In this document: positions 21,435 through 29,788 of the stretch, piece after piece
Position numbering within the stretch: position 1 is the stretch's first letter
How the letters are laid out: every line of letters begins with the position of its first letter
From: a virus
Virus record (IMG/VR): IMGVR_UViG_3300025011_000090
Location: 1-40,372 of that record
Length of the DNA: 40,372 bases
Direction: 5' to 3' (one strand)
Made by a program: the position numbers and the translations under genes
Notes under the pieces: generated by a model
Database searches by the model: none
What the model saw: only the letters and a program-made list of their open reading frames with translations
What the model was told of the DNA's origin: nothing

Positions 21435-21614
21435 ATGAAAATAAAATTAAATGTATCATTAAAAGGTTATGCAAAAGATTCAATAATTGATATTGATGCT
21501 GATACAAAAGGCAACCCAATTGATTTATATTGGGCAAGAAGGCTTGAAGATTCCCAAATTGATAATTGTATTGAAGTAATAACAGATAAAAAGACTAAAA
21601 ATAACAAGGAGTAA
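21435..21614 (+). CDS. DUF2635-like small tail protein
   Basis: 59 aa. KGYAKDSIIDIDADTKGNPIDLYWARRLEDSQIDNCIEV resembles the small Mu gp38-type proteins (pattern YWxRRLxDG) encoded just before the sheath. Its position here, directly upstream of the sheath, agrees. The ribosome site is weak. The stop codon lies six bases before the sheath start. Confidence 0.55.
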   Translation: MKIKLNVSLKGYAKDSIIDIDADTKGNPIDLYWARRLEDSQIDNCIEVITDKKTKNNKE

Positions 21615-21620
21615 TAACCA

Positions 21621-23171
21621 ATGACACTTATTTCACAACCAAGTGTAACAGTATCAAAAGTACCTGCTTCAAGTGCTGTTGGAAATGCAGCGCAAAAAGT
21701 TTTATTTGTAGGTCAAAAATTAACAGCCGGAACTGCAACAGCAGGGGCTTTATATTCAAGTATTGAAAATGATGGTTCCGAAGATACACTTTTTGGTGCC
21801 GGAAGCATGCTTTCTAATATGATAAAAGCAGCAAAAAAAATAAATAATATTTCACGTTTTGATGCTATTTCTTTAGCTGATGCTGAATCAGCAGTTGCTG
21901 CAACAGGCACTATTGCTTTTTCAGGAACTGCAACAGCAGCAGGTTCTTTAAATATTTATGTAGGCAGTAAAATAAATAATAAATACGTGTTACCAGTTGC
22001 CCTTAATGCAACTGCTGCATCTTTAGCAACAGCACTTGCTGCTTTGATTAATGCTGATACAAAAGCACCTGTTACAGCAGCAGCGGATACAGTAACTGTT
22101 ACTTTAACAGCAAGAAATAAAGGTTTAGAAGGTAATAAAATTGGAATAGCAATTGATAATTCTGTTGCCGGAATTACTACAACATTAACAGCTTTTGCAA
22201 ATGGTACGCTTTCACCAACTTTAACAAATATTTTCAGCGTTTTAGGTGATGAAAGGTATCAAACTGTTGTATTCCCTTCAAGTTATGAATACGATTTTGT
22301 AACTAAAGATTTTCTGGATGGTAGATTTAATGTTGATGATGCAATGATGCAAGGTGTTGCAATTTGCGGTTTAACAGATACTCTTTCAAATCTTAAAACT
22401 GCTGCAAATGCTTTAAATACTCAATCTTTAGTAATACTAGGTGATAAAACAGAAACTGGTGATACACATAAAGGTTCATCAATGCTTGAACTTGATTATG
22501 TTAAAGCTGCACAATTTGCTGCATTTAGGGCTTTGAAATTTACTGATGGCATTGATTTGTCAAGATATATTGTTACAACAGGCGGTGCCTTAGATTATTT
22601 TGGTGGAACACACATGGCGAGTTTCCCTTATTTTAATACACCAATGCCTTATTTGCCACTTGTACCACAAGGCAAGGGCTTTACAAAAACAGAAATAGAA
22701 GAGCTTTATACTGTCGGTATTTCAATATTAGGTAATAATTTATCTGGAACAAGCGTATTATGCGGTGAAATAGTAACCACTTATAAAACAGATGTTGCAA
22801 GTAATCCTGATGAAACATGGAAATATTTAGAATCAGTTGATACTGCTTCAGCAGGTGCTGAATATATGTTTAATAATCTTAAAAAAGATTATGCACAATC
22901 AAGACTTACTGAAGGTGATCTTATTGCTGGTTATTCAATGGCTAATGAGGGCAAAATAAGGGCAACTTTTTCAAATTATTATGGTGTTTTGTCAAGTAAA
23001 GGCTATGTTCTTTTTGAAGCCGGTGATGAAGCAATTAAGGCTTTTCAAGATAGTTTAATTATTTCTATCGACAAAATAAAAGGTAAAATAAGTGCTACTA
23101 TGAAACCTGTTATTGTAAGTCAATTAAGAGGAATTCAAGCATTACTTCAAATAGCCTTTTCTGTTAAATAA
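21621..23171 (+). CDS. Tail sheath protein
   Basis: 516 aa. The start (LISQPSVTVSKVPASSAVGNAAQKVLFVGQ), the alanine- and threonine-rich inserted domain (about 95-195), FPSSYEYDFVTKDFLDGRFN and the C-terminal AGYSMANEGKIRATFSNYYGV are typical of Mu gpL-like sheaths. It forms the contractile outer tube. AAGGAG lies in the 3' end of the previous gene. It marks the phage as a myovirus. Confidence 0.9.
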   Translation: MTLISQPSVTVSKVPASSAVGNAAQKVLFVGQKLTAGTATAGALYSSIENDGSEDTLFGAGSMLSNMIKAAKKINNISRFDAISLADAESAVAATGTIAFSGTATAAGSLNIYVGSKINNKYVLPVALNATAASLATALAALINADTKAPVTAAADTVTVTLTARNKGLEGNKIGIAIDNSVAGITTTLTAFANGTLSPTLTNIFSVLGDERYQTVVFPSSYEYDFVTKDFLDGRFNVDDAMMQGVAICGLTDTLSNLKTAANALNTQSLVILGDKTETGDTHKGSSMLELDYVKAAQFAAFRALKFTDGIDLSRYIVTTGGALDYFGGTHMASFPYFNTPMPYLPLVPQGKGFTKTEIEELYTVGISILGNNLSGTSVLCGEIVTTYKTDVASNPDETWKYLESVDTASAGAEYMFNNLKKDYAQSRLTEGDLIAGYSMANEGKIRATFSNYYGVLSSKGYVLFEAGDEAIKAFQDSLIISIDKIKGKISATMKPVIVSQLRGIQALLQIAFSVK

Positions 23172-23179
23172 TAGATGAT

Positions 23180-23250
23180 CTTCTCTTTAAGTTTACGAGA
23201 AGGGTAAAATAAAAAAACTTAATAGCCTGTTCCTCGTAGAGCGTGAGGAA
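23180..23250 (+). repeat. Two hairpins between sheath and tube genes
   Basis: CTTCTC/GAGAAG (23180-23202) and TTCCTC/GAGGAA (23230-23250) are six-base stems with 11- and 9-base loops. Neither has a proper T-run. They occupy the 144-base gap between sheath and tube; an RNA processing or stability role that lets tube be made in a different amount is possible. Confidence 0.4.
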
Positions 23251-23315
23251 ATTCAAATAAATAAAAAGCTCAATTGATGAAATAATGTGAAAGAAAAAAC
23301 TTAGGAGTGTCAAAA

Positions 23316-23690
23316 ATGGCAATAATCGGTTCACCCACAGTTTTAGTTGATAATGAAACAATAGGAATTGTACCTAATTCAGCAAGTTTTACACTTGGTA
23401 AAGGTACTAAAAATGTTAGAGTAGCATCAGCAGGTGGTGGTGCAACAGAAATTGTTGTAACTGAAAATGCTGAAGAAAAGAAAAGTAAAGGTAAATTTTC
23501 GGTTTATCCAACTAAAGAAAATATTGATAAAATTGTAAGCTGGTCTAAAGACAAGCATGTTGTGCAAATTATTGATAATGACGGTTTTCAAAAAACTATG
23601 CAAGATGCTGTTCTTGTAACAGATCCTGAAATTGCATTGGGTGCTGATACCGTTATTGAACTCGAATGGGAAGGTAAACCCGTAATTTAA
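23316..23690 (+). CDS. Tail tube protein
   Basis: 124 aa from the ATG at 23316 with TAGGAG nine bases upstream. IIGSPTVLVDNETIGIVPNSASFTLGKG, VYPTKENIDKIVSWSKDKHVVQI and ADTVIELEWEG are strand-rich, as in Mu gpM/contractile tail tubes, and the position between sheath and chaperone is standard. Its leader carries the shared element (23286-23298) 17 bases before the ATG, at the same spacing as in the capsid gene. Confidence 0.8.
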   Translation: MAIIGSPTVLVDNETIGIVPNSASFTLGKGTKNVRVASAGGGATEIVVTENAEEKKSKGKFSVYPTKENIDKIVSWSKDKHVVQIIDNDGFQKTMQDAVLVTDPEIALGADTVIELEWEGKPVI

Positions 23691-23727
23691 TTAACATAGC
23701 AGCGTATTTGTGAAAGGAAAATCATTT

Positions 23728-24213
23728 ATGTTAGCAACGGAATTCACTTATGAACTTGCACAGCCTTTTAGTTATGCAAATTCTGGACAACAGGTCGAAT
23801 CTACATCAATTACTGTTAAGGCACCAAATAATAAGGTGATTACAGAAATTGCAATGATTGAATCAGAGTTTAATAAAGCTCAATTTAGCGCAATGGGTGC
23901 TTTTAAAAATGTAGTTGGTGAAGCTGCATTTCAGGATATTATAGATAAAAAACCTGAATCAGAATCAAAAGAATCAGAAGTAAAACCTGTAGATGTAATT
24001 ACACAAATGCTTGCAGGTGGTGCTGATATGGCTAAATGCTACATTGCGTTAGGTGTAATTTTGGCAAGTGGCTCAAAAGGTCATGAAACAGCTTTGATTG
24101 ATAATATAATTCAAGTAACAAAACCTATTTTTGAATCAATGCATCCGCATGATACAAAAATGCTTTTAGGTAATTACATTGTAAATTTTATTCATACTTC
24201 CCCAAAAGCTTAA
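23728..24213 (+). CDS. Tail assembly chaperone, short form
   Basis: 161 aa from the ATG at 23728. TEFTYELAQPFSYANSGQQVESTSITVKAP and the long helical part resemble Mu gp41-type chaperones. It lies before the tape measure, where a chaperone coats the tape measure protein. The leader element and ATG region (23706-23730) is identical over 25 bases to that of the recombinase gene. Near its end CCCAAAA (24201-24207) is a correctly framed slippery heptamer. Confidence 0.75.
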   Translation: MLATEFTYELAQPFSYANSGQQVESTSITVKAPNNKVITEIAMIESEFNKAQFSAMGAFKNVVGEAAFQDIIDKKPESESKESEVKPVDVITQMLAGGADMAKCYIALGVILASGSKGHETALIDNIIQVTKPIFESMHPHDTKMLLGNYIVNFIHTSPKA

Positions 24214-24392
24214 AAAATCATTTTGTTGATATTGAATATACTAAAATGAATTTGGGGATTTTTTCAGAAGGTTATATTTCATATACAGACCTTGAATATA
24301 TGCCAATTCCTGAAATTATAAATAAACATGAAATTGCTTTAAGAATACATAATGAGCGAAAAGCGGAGATGCAGAAACAGAATAAGAAATAA
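23728..24392 (+). CDS. Tail assembly chaperone, -1 frameshift fusion
   Basis: At C CCA AAA (24201-24207) ribosomes slipping back one base enter a frame that is open to the TAA at 24390-24392. This adds about 61 residues (KNHFVDIEYTKMNLGIFSEG..., HNERKAEMQKQNKK) for a product near 221 aa. A -1 frameshift producing a minor long chaperone is conserved in many long-tailed phages (lambda G/GT, P2 E/E'). The extension has no ribosome site of its own. The terminator stem at 24373 lies inside its 3' end. Confidence 0.75.
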
Positions 24393-24413
24393 TTATTATT
24401 CTGTTTCTTTTTT
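24373..24413 (+). terminator. Strong terminator after the chaperone
   Basis: AGAAACAGAATAA and TTATTCTGTTTCT pair over 13 bases around a ten-base loop, followed by TTTTT. The tape measure gene downstream has its own promoter. Confidence 0.85.
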
Positions 24414-24441
24414 ATTTATGTTTCAAAACCTAATTCGATTT

Positions 24442-24449
24442 GTTATAAT
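24442..24449 (+). promoter_or_regulatory. Extended -10 promoter of the tape measure and baseplate genes
   Basis: TGTTATAAT lies at 24441-24449, right after the strong terminator, so transcription of the tape measure and baseplate operon restarts here. No clear -35 box. Confidence 0.55.
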
Positions 24450-24476
24450 GATTAAATAAGTTATAGGTTTTAAACA

Positions 24477-26384
24477 ATGAATAATTTTAATATCAAATAC
24501 ATATATGAAGCCATAGATAAATTTTCACCAGTTGCACAAAAAATTGGTGAAAATGTTAAAAAACAGGCTGATGCTTTTAAAAAATTAGCAAAAGATATAA
24601 AAAAAGCAAAAGATAGATATAAAGAATTAAATGAAACAGTAAAAAAAATTGGTACCGGCATGCTTGTTGCCGGTGCGGTCATGGCTGCTGCTCTTTTGGT
24701 GCCTATAAATAATGCTGCTGAACTTGAAGCAAAATTATCGAGTTTAAAAGCTGTTACCGCTTCAACTGTAATTGAAATGAAAGCTTATAAGAGCATGGCA
24801 AGGTCAGTTGCTGATCTTGGTTTTAATGCAACAGAAGCAACTGGTGCCATAGAAGAATTGGCAAAAGCTGGTGTGTCAGCAAAAGCCATTATGAACGGTG
24901 GTTTAAGGGGTGCTTTATATCTTGCTGTAGCAGGTGAAATAAATGTTGCTGATGCTGCTGAAATTGCTTCAACTGCATTAAATGCCTTTAAGCGTGATAA
25001 TTTAACAGTTGTACAAGCTGCCGATATTTTAGCAGGTGCAGCGAATGCATCAGCAACTGATATTTCAAGGTTAAAATTAGGTCTTTCGCAATGCGCTGCT
25101 GTTTCATCTGCTGCTGGATTAAGTTTTAAAGATACTGCAAATACCCTTGCTGTATTTTCACAAAATGGTTTACAAGGTTCAGATGCTGGTACCTCATTAA
25201 AAACAATGCTTATGAATCTTCAACCAAGAAGTGATGAACAAGTTGCAACCTTTATTCAATTAGGATTGGCAACCGGAAAGCTTGTAAAAGTTACTAAAGA
25301 TGGCACACCTAAATTTAAATTAATGAGTAATCTTTTTTATGATTCAAAAGGCAAAATGAAGAATATGGCGCAAATTGCCGAACTTTTGAAATCAAAAATG
25401 AAACATTTAACAGATCAACAAAGGGGTTTTGCTTTAGAAACAATGTTTGGTTCTGATGCAATCAGGGCTGGTAATATTCTTTATAAAGAAGGTGCAAAAG
25501 GAATAAATGATATGGCTGCTGCCATGTCAAAAACAAAAATAGCAGATGTAGCTATTCAAAAAATAGATAACTTTCAGGGCGGTATGAAAATATTCGGGGC
25601 TTTAATGTACAATATTGGGGCTTCATTAGGCGAAGCATTTTTACCTGCCTTAAAATTGATTCTAAAGGGGCTGAATTTTCTTGCTAAAAAATTCGATTCA
25701 CTACCACAGGGCGTAAAATCATTTATTGCAATTTCTGCTGCATTAACAGCCGGATTATTAATATTAGGTGGTGTTATAGGTACTGTTCTTATACCTGCTT
25801 TTACTAATATGCTGGCTTTATTTGGTGCAGGTGGTGTCTTAACAACTGCTTTTGCTTCTGGTGGCGCATTGGCTGGATTAATACCAATATTTACTGCAAT
25901 AGGTGCTGCTTTTGCTGCTGTGTTTACCCCAATGGGTATTTTAATTACTGCTGTATTAATACCTGTTATTGCAGCACTTTCCGGCATGTTCGTTGGTCTT
26001 TGGTCTGGATTTATGGCAGGAATTGCACCAGCCATGCCAGCTATAAGTTCTTTAGCTGGATTTCTTAAGAACGTATTAGGTGGTGTTTTAACTTGGTTAT
26101 TAGGATTATTAAAACCGATTTTTGATTATTCAGCTAAAATAGGTACTTCTATGGGTAAAACTCTTGGTTGGCTTGCTGGTGGCTGGGCTACTGGTGGGCT
26201 TAATTGGCTTAATAATCTTTCAAATATGAATGGTGGTAATAATGGGCTAGCAACAATGAATTATAAAAATAATTATAATCATAATTTTTATCATGAAATA
26301 ACTGTCAAGGATGAGAAAACTGGAAAAACTGTAAAAAGATTACAACTGAATCAACCAAATGTTGGTTCAAATATGAAAAATTAA
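24477..26384 (+). CDS. Tail tape measure protein (TP901 family)
   Basis: 635 aa. The N-terminal coiled coil (about 20-60) is followed by the TP901 core: ELEAKLSSLKAVTAST, ARSVADLGFNATEATGAIEELAKAG, DAAEIASTALNAF, GSDAGTSLKTMLMNLQ. Hydrophobic segments at about 400-540 (FIAISAALTAGLLILGGVIG and others) are the membrane-active region used in DNA delivery. It sets tail length. At 635 residues the tail should be fairly short. Confidence 0.9.
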   Translation: MNNFNIKYIYEAIDKFSPVAQKIGENVKKQADAFKKLAKDIKKAKDRYKELNETVKKIGTGMLVAGAVMAAALLVPINNAAELEAKLSSLKAVTASTVIEMKAYKSMARSVADLGFNATEATGAIEELAKAGVSAKAIMNGGLRGALYLAVAGEINVADAAEIASTALNAFKRDNLTVVQAADILAGAANASATDISRLKLGLSQCAAVSSAAGLSFKDTANTLAVFSQNGLQGSDAGTSLKTMLMNLQPRSDEQVATFIQLGLATGKLVKVTKDGTPKFKLMSNLFYDSKGKMKNMAQIAELLKSKMKHLTDQQRGFALETMFGSDAIRAGNILYKEGAKGINDMAAAMSKTKIADVAIQKIDNFQGGMKIFGALMYNIGASLGEAFLPALKLILKGLNFLAKKFDSLPQGVKSFIAISAALTAGLLILGGVIGTVLIPAFTNMLALFGAGGVLTTAFASGGALAGLIPIFTAIGAAFAAVFTPMGILITAVLIPVIAALSGMFVGLWSGFMAGIAPAMPAISSLAGFLKNVLGGVLTWLLGLLKPIFDYSAKIGTSMGKTLGWLAGGWATGGLNWLNNLSNMNGGNNGLATMNYKNNYNHNFYHEITVKDEKTGKTVKRLQLNQPNVGSNMKN

Positions 26385-26396
26385 AAGGTAAATAAT

Positions 26397-27596
26397 ATGA
26401 CTATATTAAATGAATTAAATAAAGCCAGTTTTAAAGGGGTTATTTTCTATATAAATGATGCATCAACATCAGGCGGTAGGAAAACAACAGCCCATGAATA
26501 CCCTAATACTAATAGAAGATATGTAGAAGATTTGGGTAAAAAAGGAAAAACCTTTAGTATTAAAGGATATACTAAAGGTGATGGTTCTGAATATTTTGCA
26601 AATAGAGATGCTTTAATTAATGTACTTGATGAAGATGGCAACGGTACATTAATACACCCTTTCTATGGCACTTTAAATGTAAAATCAACAACCTATTTAG
26701 TAGATGAAAGTGTTGCAGAGCTAGGTAGGGCTGATTTTTCTATTGAATTTGAACATACTGATGATAAAATATTTCCTTTTGAAGCTTTGGGTTCATCTAA
26801 AGAAAAAGTTCAAGAAAATATTCAGGCAATACAGGAACTTGTAGAAGATGATATTACCCAAAATATAAAAATTAATAGTTCAAACGCTGTACAGGATTTA
26901 CTTAATCAAAAATTGAAGGTTCAGAATAAGTTTGATTCAATGGTTAAAGGTGCTATTAATAAAACACAAAATATTAATCTTCTTTCTATTGCTGTTAAGG
27001 ATTATGCAAGTAAAGTAAGTGTTGGCGATATTGTAAAAATGGCAAAAGCAACAAATGGTTTGTTTACAGAATATAAAGGTGCAATTGCTGTTTCAAAATC
27101 AAGGTTTTCTGCTTTATCTAAATTCTTTAATTTTGGTGAAGATGAACCTGTTTTAGCTCTTGTAACAAAAGAAAGAATAATAAAACAGCAAAATAGAGAT
27201 GTTTTAAATTCCGCAATACAGGTAAATGCAACAGTTGCAGCCTATGATTCTATCTATGATATTAATTATAAAACTGTTGATGAAGTTCAGAATGTTAAAG
27301 AAATTATTTCAAATCAATATCAAAAAATAGCAGATTCAGAAATTGTTTTACCGGAAATAAAAGATATTTTGCAGGATATTCACAATGAAACTAATACTTT
27401 TTTTGAAGAAACAATGCTTAATACTTCAAGGATAACTGAAATTGAAACAAATCAAATGCCTTTAACTGTTCTTGCATATAACTATTATGACAATTTAGAT
27501 AAGGTTGATGATCTTCTTAATATTAATAAAATTAAAAATCCGTCTTTCGTAGAAGGATCAGTAAAGGTTTTGACAAATGAACAATATAATTCTTGA
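26397..27596 (+). CDS. DNA circularisation N-terminal domain tail protein (Mu gpN-like)
   Basis: 399 aa. The N-terminus (LNKASFKGVIFYINDASTSGGRKTTAHEYPN, VEDLGKKGKTFSIKGYTKGDGSEY, FYGTLNVKSTTYLVDE) matches the DNA_circ_N/Mu gpN family, a baseplate hub component despite its old name. The remainder is helical. It overlaps the next gene by 20 bases. Confidence 0.85.
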   Translation: MTILNELNKASFKGVIFYINDASTSGGRKTTAHEYPNTNRRYVEDLGKKGKTFSIKGYTKGDGSEYFANRDALINVLDEDGNGTLIHPFYGTLNVKSTTYLVDESVAELGRADFSIEFEHTDDKIFPFEALGSSKEKVQENIQAIQELVEDDITQNIKINSSNAVQDLLNQKLKVQNKFDSMVKGAINKTQNINLLSIAVKDYASKVSVGDIVKMAKATNGLFTEYKGAIAVSKSRFSALSKFFNFGEDEPVLALVTKERIIKQQNRDVLNSAIQVNATVAAYDSIYDINYKTVDEVQNVKEIISNQYQKIADSEIVLPEIKDILQDIHNETNTFFEETMLNTSRITEIETNQMPLTVLAYNYYDNLDKVDDLLNINKIKNPSFVEGSVKVLTNEQYNS

Positions 27597-28749
27597 AGTT
27601 GATAATAAAAAATATTTAGGTTTTACAAATATTTCTGTTGCCAAAAGCATGGAAAATGCTAGTGGAACTTTTAGTTTCAATGCAACTTCTGAAAAAGCAA
27701 TTGATTTTCCGATTAAAGGCGGTTCTTTTTGTAGAGTTTTAGTAAATAAAAAACCTGTTATAACTGGATTTATTGAAAAAATAAGCGGTAATTATTCTGA
27801 ATCAAATCATCAATTAGTAATTAATGGAAGGGATAAAACAGCAGATTTAATTGATTCAACATTACAAAGTAATATCGAATTTCCTGCTGCAATTTCATTA
27901 GAAGGAATCATTCAGGCTGTATTTAATGATATAGGAATAACAGAAATAAAAATAATTAACAAAGTTGGTGATATTCCTGTTTTTGCAAAAAATGAACTTG
28001 TTTCTGGTTCTGTTGATGATAATGCTTTTGAATTCATTGAAAAATACTGTAGAAAAAGGCAAGTATTAATAACAACAGATGGAAATGGTGATATTGTCCT
28101 TACAAGAGCATCAAAAGAAGCTGTTAAAGTGCTGTTGATAAATAAAAAAAATGGCAAAAATAATAATATTAAAAGTGCTTCATGGGAATATGACGATTCA
28201 GAAAGATTTTCTAAAATTACAGTAAGATCACAAGCTAACCCTTCAATTGACGATTCTACAACCAAGAAAAAGATTGTAAATAGATTAGGTACAGCTTCTG
28301 ATAAGAACATAAGGCAATCAAGAAAACTTGTATTAGTTGCTGAAAATTCACAAGATGATACTACTGCTGAACAACGTGCCAAATGGGAAATAAATATAAG
28401 AAGGGCAAGGGGTTTAAGATATTCTTGCACTGTTCAGGGCTTTAATATTGACGGTACTAACAATGAAATTTGGCAACCAAACTTGCTTGTTAAAGTTATA
28501 GATGATTTTGCTGGTATTGATAATTATATGTTGATTAAAGAAGTTAATTATCAAAATGATGAAGAAGAAGGTGAAATAACAGCACTTTCATTAGTAAACA
28601 GGGAAGCATACACCCTAGAAAACGATCTTGAAAATCTTAATGAACTTGAATCAGAAGATAAAGCAGCCCAAAAAGCTGAAAAAAGAAAGCAACGTAAACT
28701 TAAAAGAAAAAATAAAATTCAAGGTACTTATACTAATCCTTATGCATAG
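27577..28749 (+). CDS. Baseplate hub protein (Mu gpP/P2 gpD-like)
   Basis: 390 aa. FTNISVAKSMENASGTFSFNAT, ITGFIEKISGNYSESNHQLVINGRDKTADLID, IEKYCRKRQVLITTDGNGDIVLTRAS and the region WEINIRRARGLRYSCTVQGF are typical of phage late control/Mu gp44 hub proteins. The C-terminus is a lysine-rich tail (KAEKRKQRKLKRKNK). It links tube, spike and baseplate wedges. Confidence 0.85.
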   Translation: MNNIILEVDNKKYLGFTNISVAKSMENASGTFSFNATSEKAIDFPIKGGSFCRVLVNKKPVITGFIEKISGNYSESNHQLVINGRDKTADLIDSTLQSNIEFPAAISLEGIIQAVFNDIGITEIKIINKVGDIPVFAKNELVSGSVDDNAFEFIEKYCRKRQVLITTDGNGDIVLTRASKEAVKVLLINKKNGKNNNIKSASWEYDDSERFSKITVRSQANPSIDDSTTKKKIVNRLGTASDKNIRQSRKLVLVAENSQDDTTAEQRAKWEINIRRARGLRYSCTVQGFNIDGTNNEIWQPNLLVKVIDDFAGIDNYMLIKEVNYQNDEEEGEITALSLVNREAYTLENDLENLNELESEDKAAQKAEKRKQRKLKRKNKIQGTYTNPYA

Positions 28750-28757
28750 GTGAAAAT

Positions 28758-29318
28758 ATGAAAGAAACAATAAAAAAAGTTAATAATTTAATTAAATGGG
28801 GCATGGTTACCCTTTGTGGCAAGGATACAGGTAATTATCCAAAATCACAAATTTCTTATATGGAAAAAGTTAAAGACATTGTTCTTGCTTTGCCTTTAGG
28901 GTTTGCGGTTAATCCTCCTGAAGAAACCCTTGTTCTTTTAATGAATGCACAAGGGCAGGAAGAAAACATGACCGGCATGCCTTTAGGTACTGATGAAAGA
29001 ATTAAACCTTTAAAAAAAGGTGAAGTTGCAATATATAACCCTATTACGCAATCTTATGTTGTTTTTCGTGAAGATAAATCTATATTGATTGATAGTAAAG
29101 AAAATTTAGATGTAATTGTTGCAGGTGCTGTAAATATTACAGTAACAGGAAATGCAAATATAAAAGCTGCAAATGTAAATATAGATGCTTCTGTAACAAA
29201 TCTTGGTGTCGGTGGTAATGCTATTGCAAGGGTAGGGGATTCTGTTAAGGTTCCTGTGCCTACTCATGGTGATTGTATCGGTGAAATTACAAGCGGTGGA
29301 ATGAATACAAGTATATAG
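28758..29318 (+). CDS. Baseplate spike protein (Mu gp45-like)
   Basis: 186 aa. The N-terminal OB-like part (KWGMVTLCGKD) leads to a beta-helix stalk with regular short strands (ILIDSKENLDVIVAGAVNITVTGNANIKAANVNIDAS) and the C-terminal tip THGDCIGEITSGG. It punctures the outer membrane during contraction. A single histidine near the tip leaves the iron-binding HxH motif of other spikes doubtful. Confidence 0.85.
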   Translation: MKETIKKVNNLIKWGMVTLCGKDTGNYPKSQISYMEKVKDIVLALPLGFAVNPPEETLVLLMNAQGQEENMTGMPLGTDERIKPLKKGEVAIYNPITQSYVVFREDKSILIDSKENLDVIVAGAVNITVTGNANIKAANVNIDASVTNLGVGGNAIARVGDSVKVPVPTHGDCIGEITSGGMNTSI

Positions 29319-29329
29319 AGGTTTTTAAA

Positions 29330-29788
29330 ATGGATAATTATATTGATATTAAGCTGTCAGAAAACAATGAAGGTATCTATGATATAAATATTGCGGAAAA
29401 TGGGGATTTTGAACTTGAAGATAGTTTTGATACTTCAATTATTTTAAGTCTTGGTACGGATGCAAGGGCAAGTGAATCAGAAATGCCAATACCTGAATTA
29501 AGAAGAGGTTGGTGGGGTAATTTATATAATTCCACAAAAGAACATGAAACAGGTTCTAAGCTTTGGTTGTTGTCACAATCAAGAATGATTCAAGATACAT
29601 TAATAAGTGCAAATGATTATGCAAAAAAATGTTTAGATTGGTTACAAAATGATAACCATTTAAAAAACATAAATGTAAGTGGTAATTTAACAGAAAATGG
29701 TATAAAATTGAATATAAAGCAGATTAGAAAAGATGACAGAATCAAAAACTTATTTTATGACTTATGGGAAAGGTCGCAATTTAAATGA
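29330..29788 (+). CDS. Baseplate wedge protein (Mu gp46-like)
   Basis: 152 aa. DINIAENGDFELEDSFDTSIILSLGTDARAS, PIPELRRGWWGNLYN and GSKLWLLSQSRMIQDT are hallmarks of Mu gp46 family wedge proteins. An AGAGG site lies upstream, and the stop overlaps the next ATG (ATGA). Confidence 0.88.
   Translation: MDNYIDIKLSENNEGIYDINIAENGDFELEDSFDTSIILSLGTDARASESEMPIPELRRGWWGNLYNSTKEHETGSKLWLLSQSRMIQDTLISANDYAKKCLDWLQNDNHLKNINVSGNLTENGIKLNIKQIRKDDRIKNLFYDLWERSQFK

Noticed and set aside
25574-26035. Leftward 153-codon frame opposite the tape measure gene
   Set aside because: Rich in Ala, Pro, Asn and Ile as expected for the complement of the alanine- and glycine-rich tape measure frame. No start signals.
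27912-28430. Leftward 172-codon frame opposite the baseplate hub gene
   Set aside because: Lies fully inside a recognisable gene and lacks a ribosome site.
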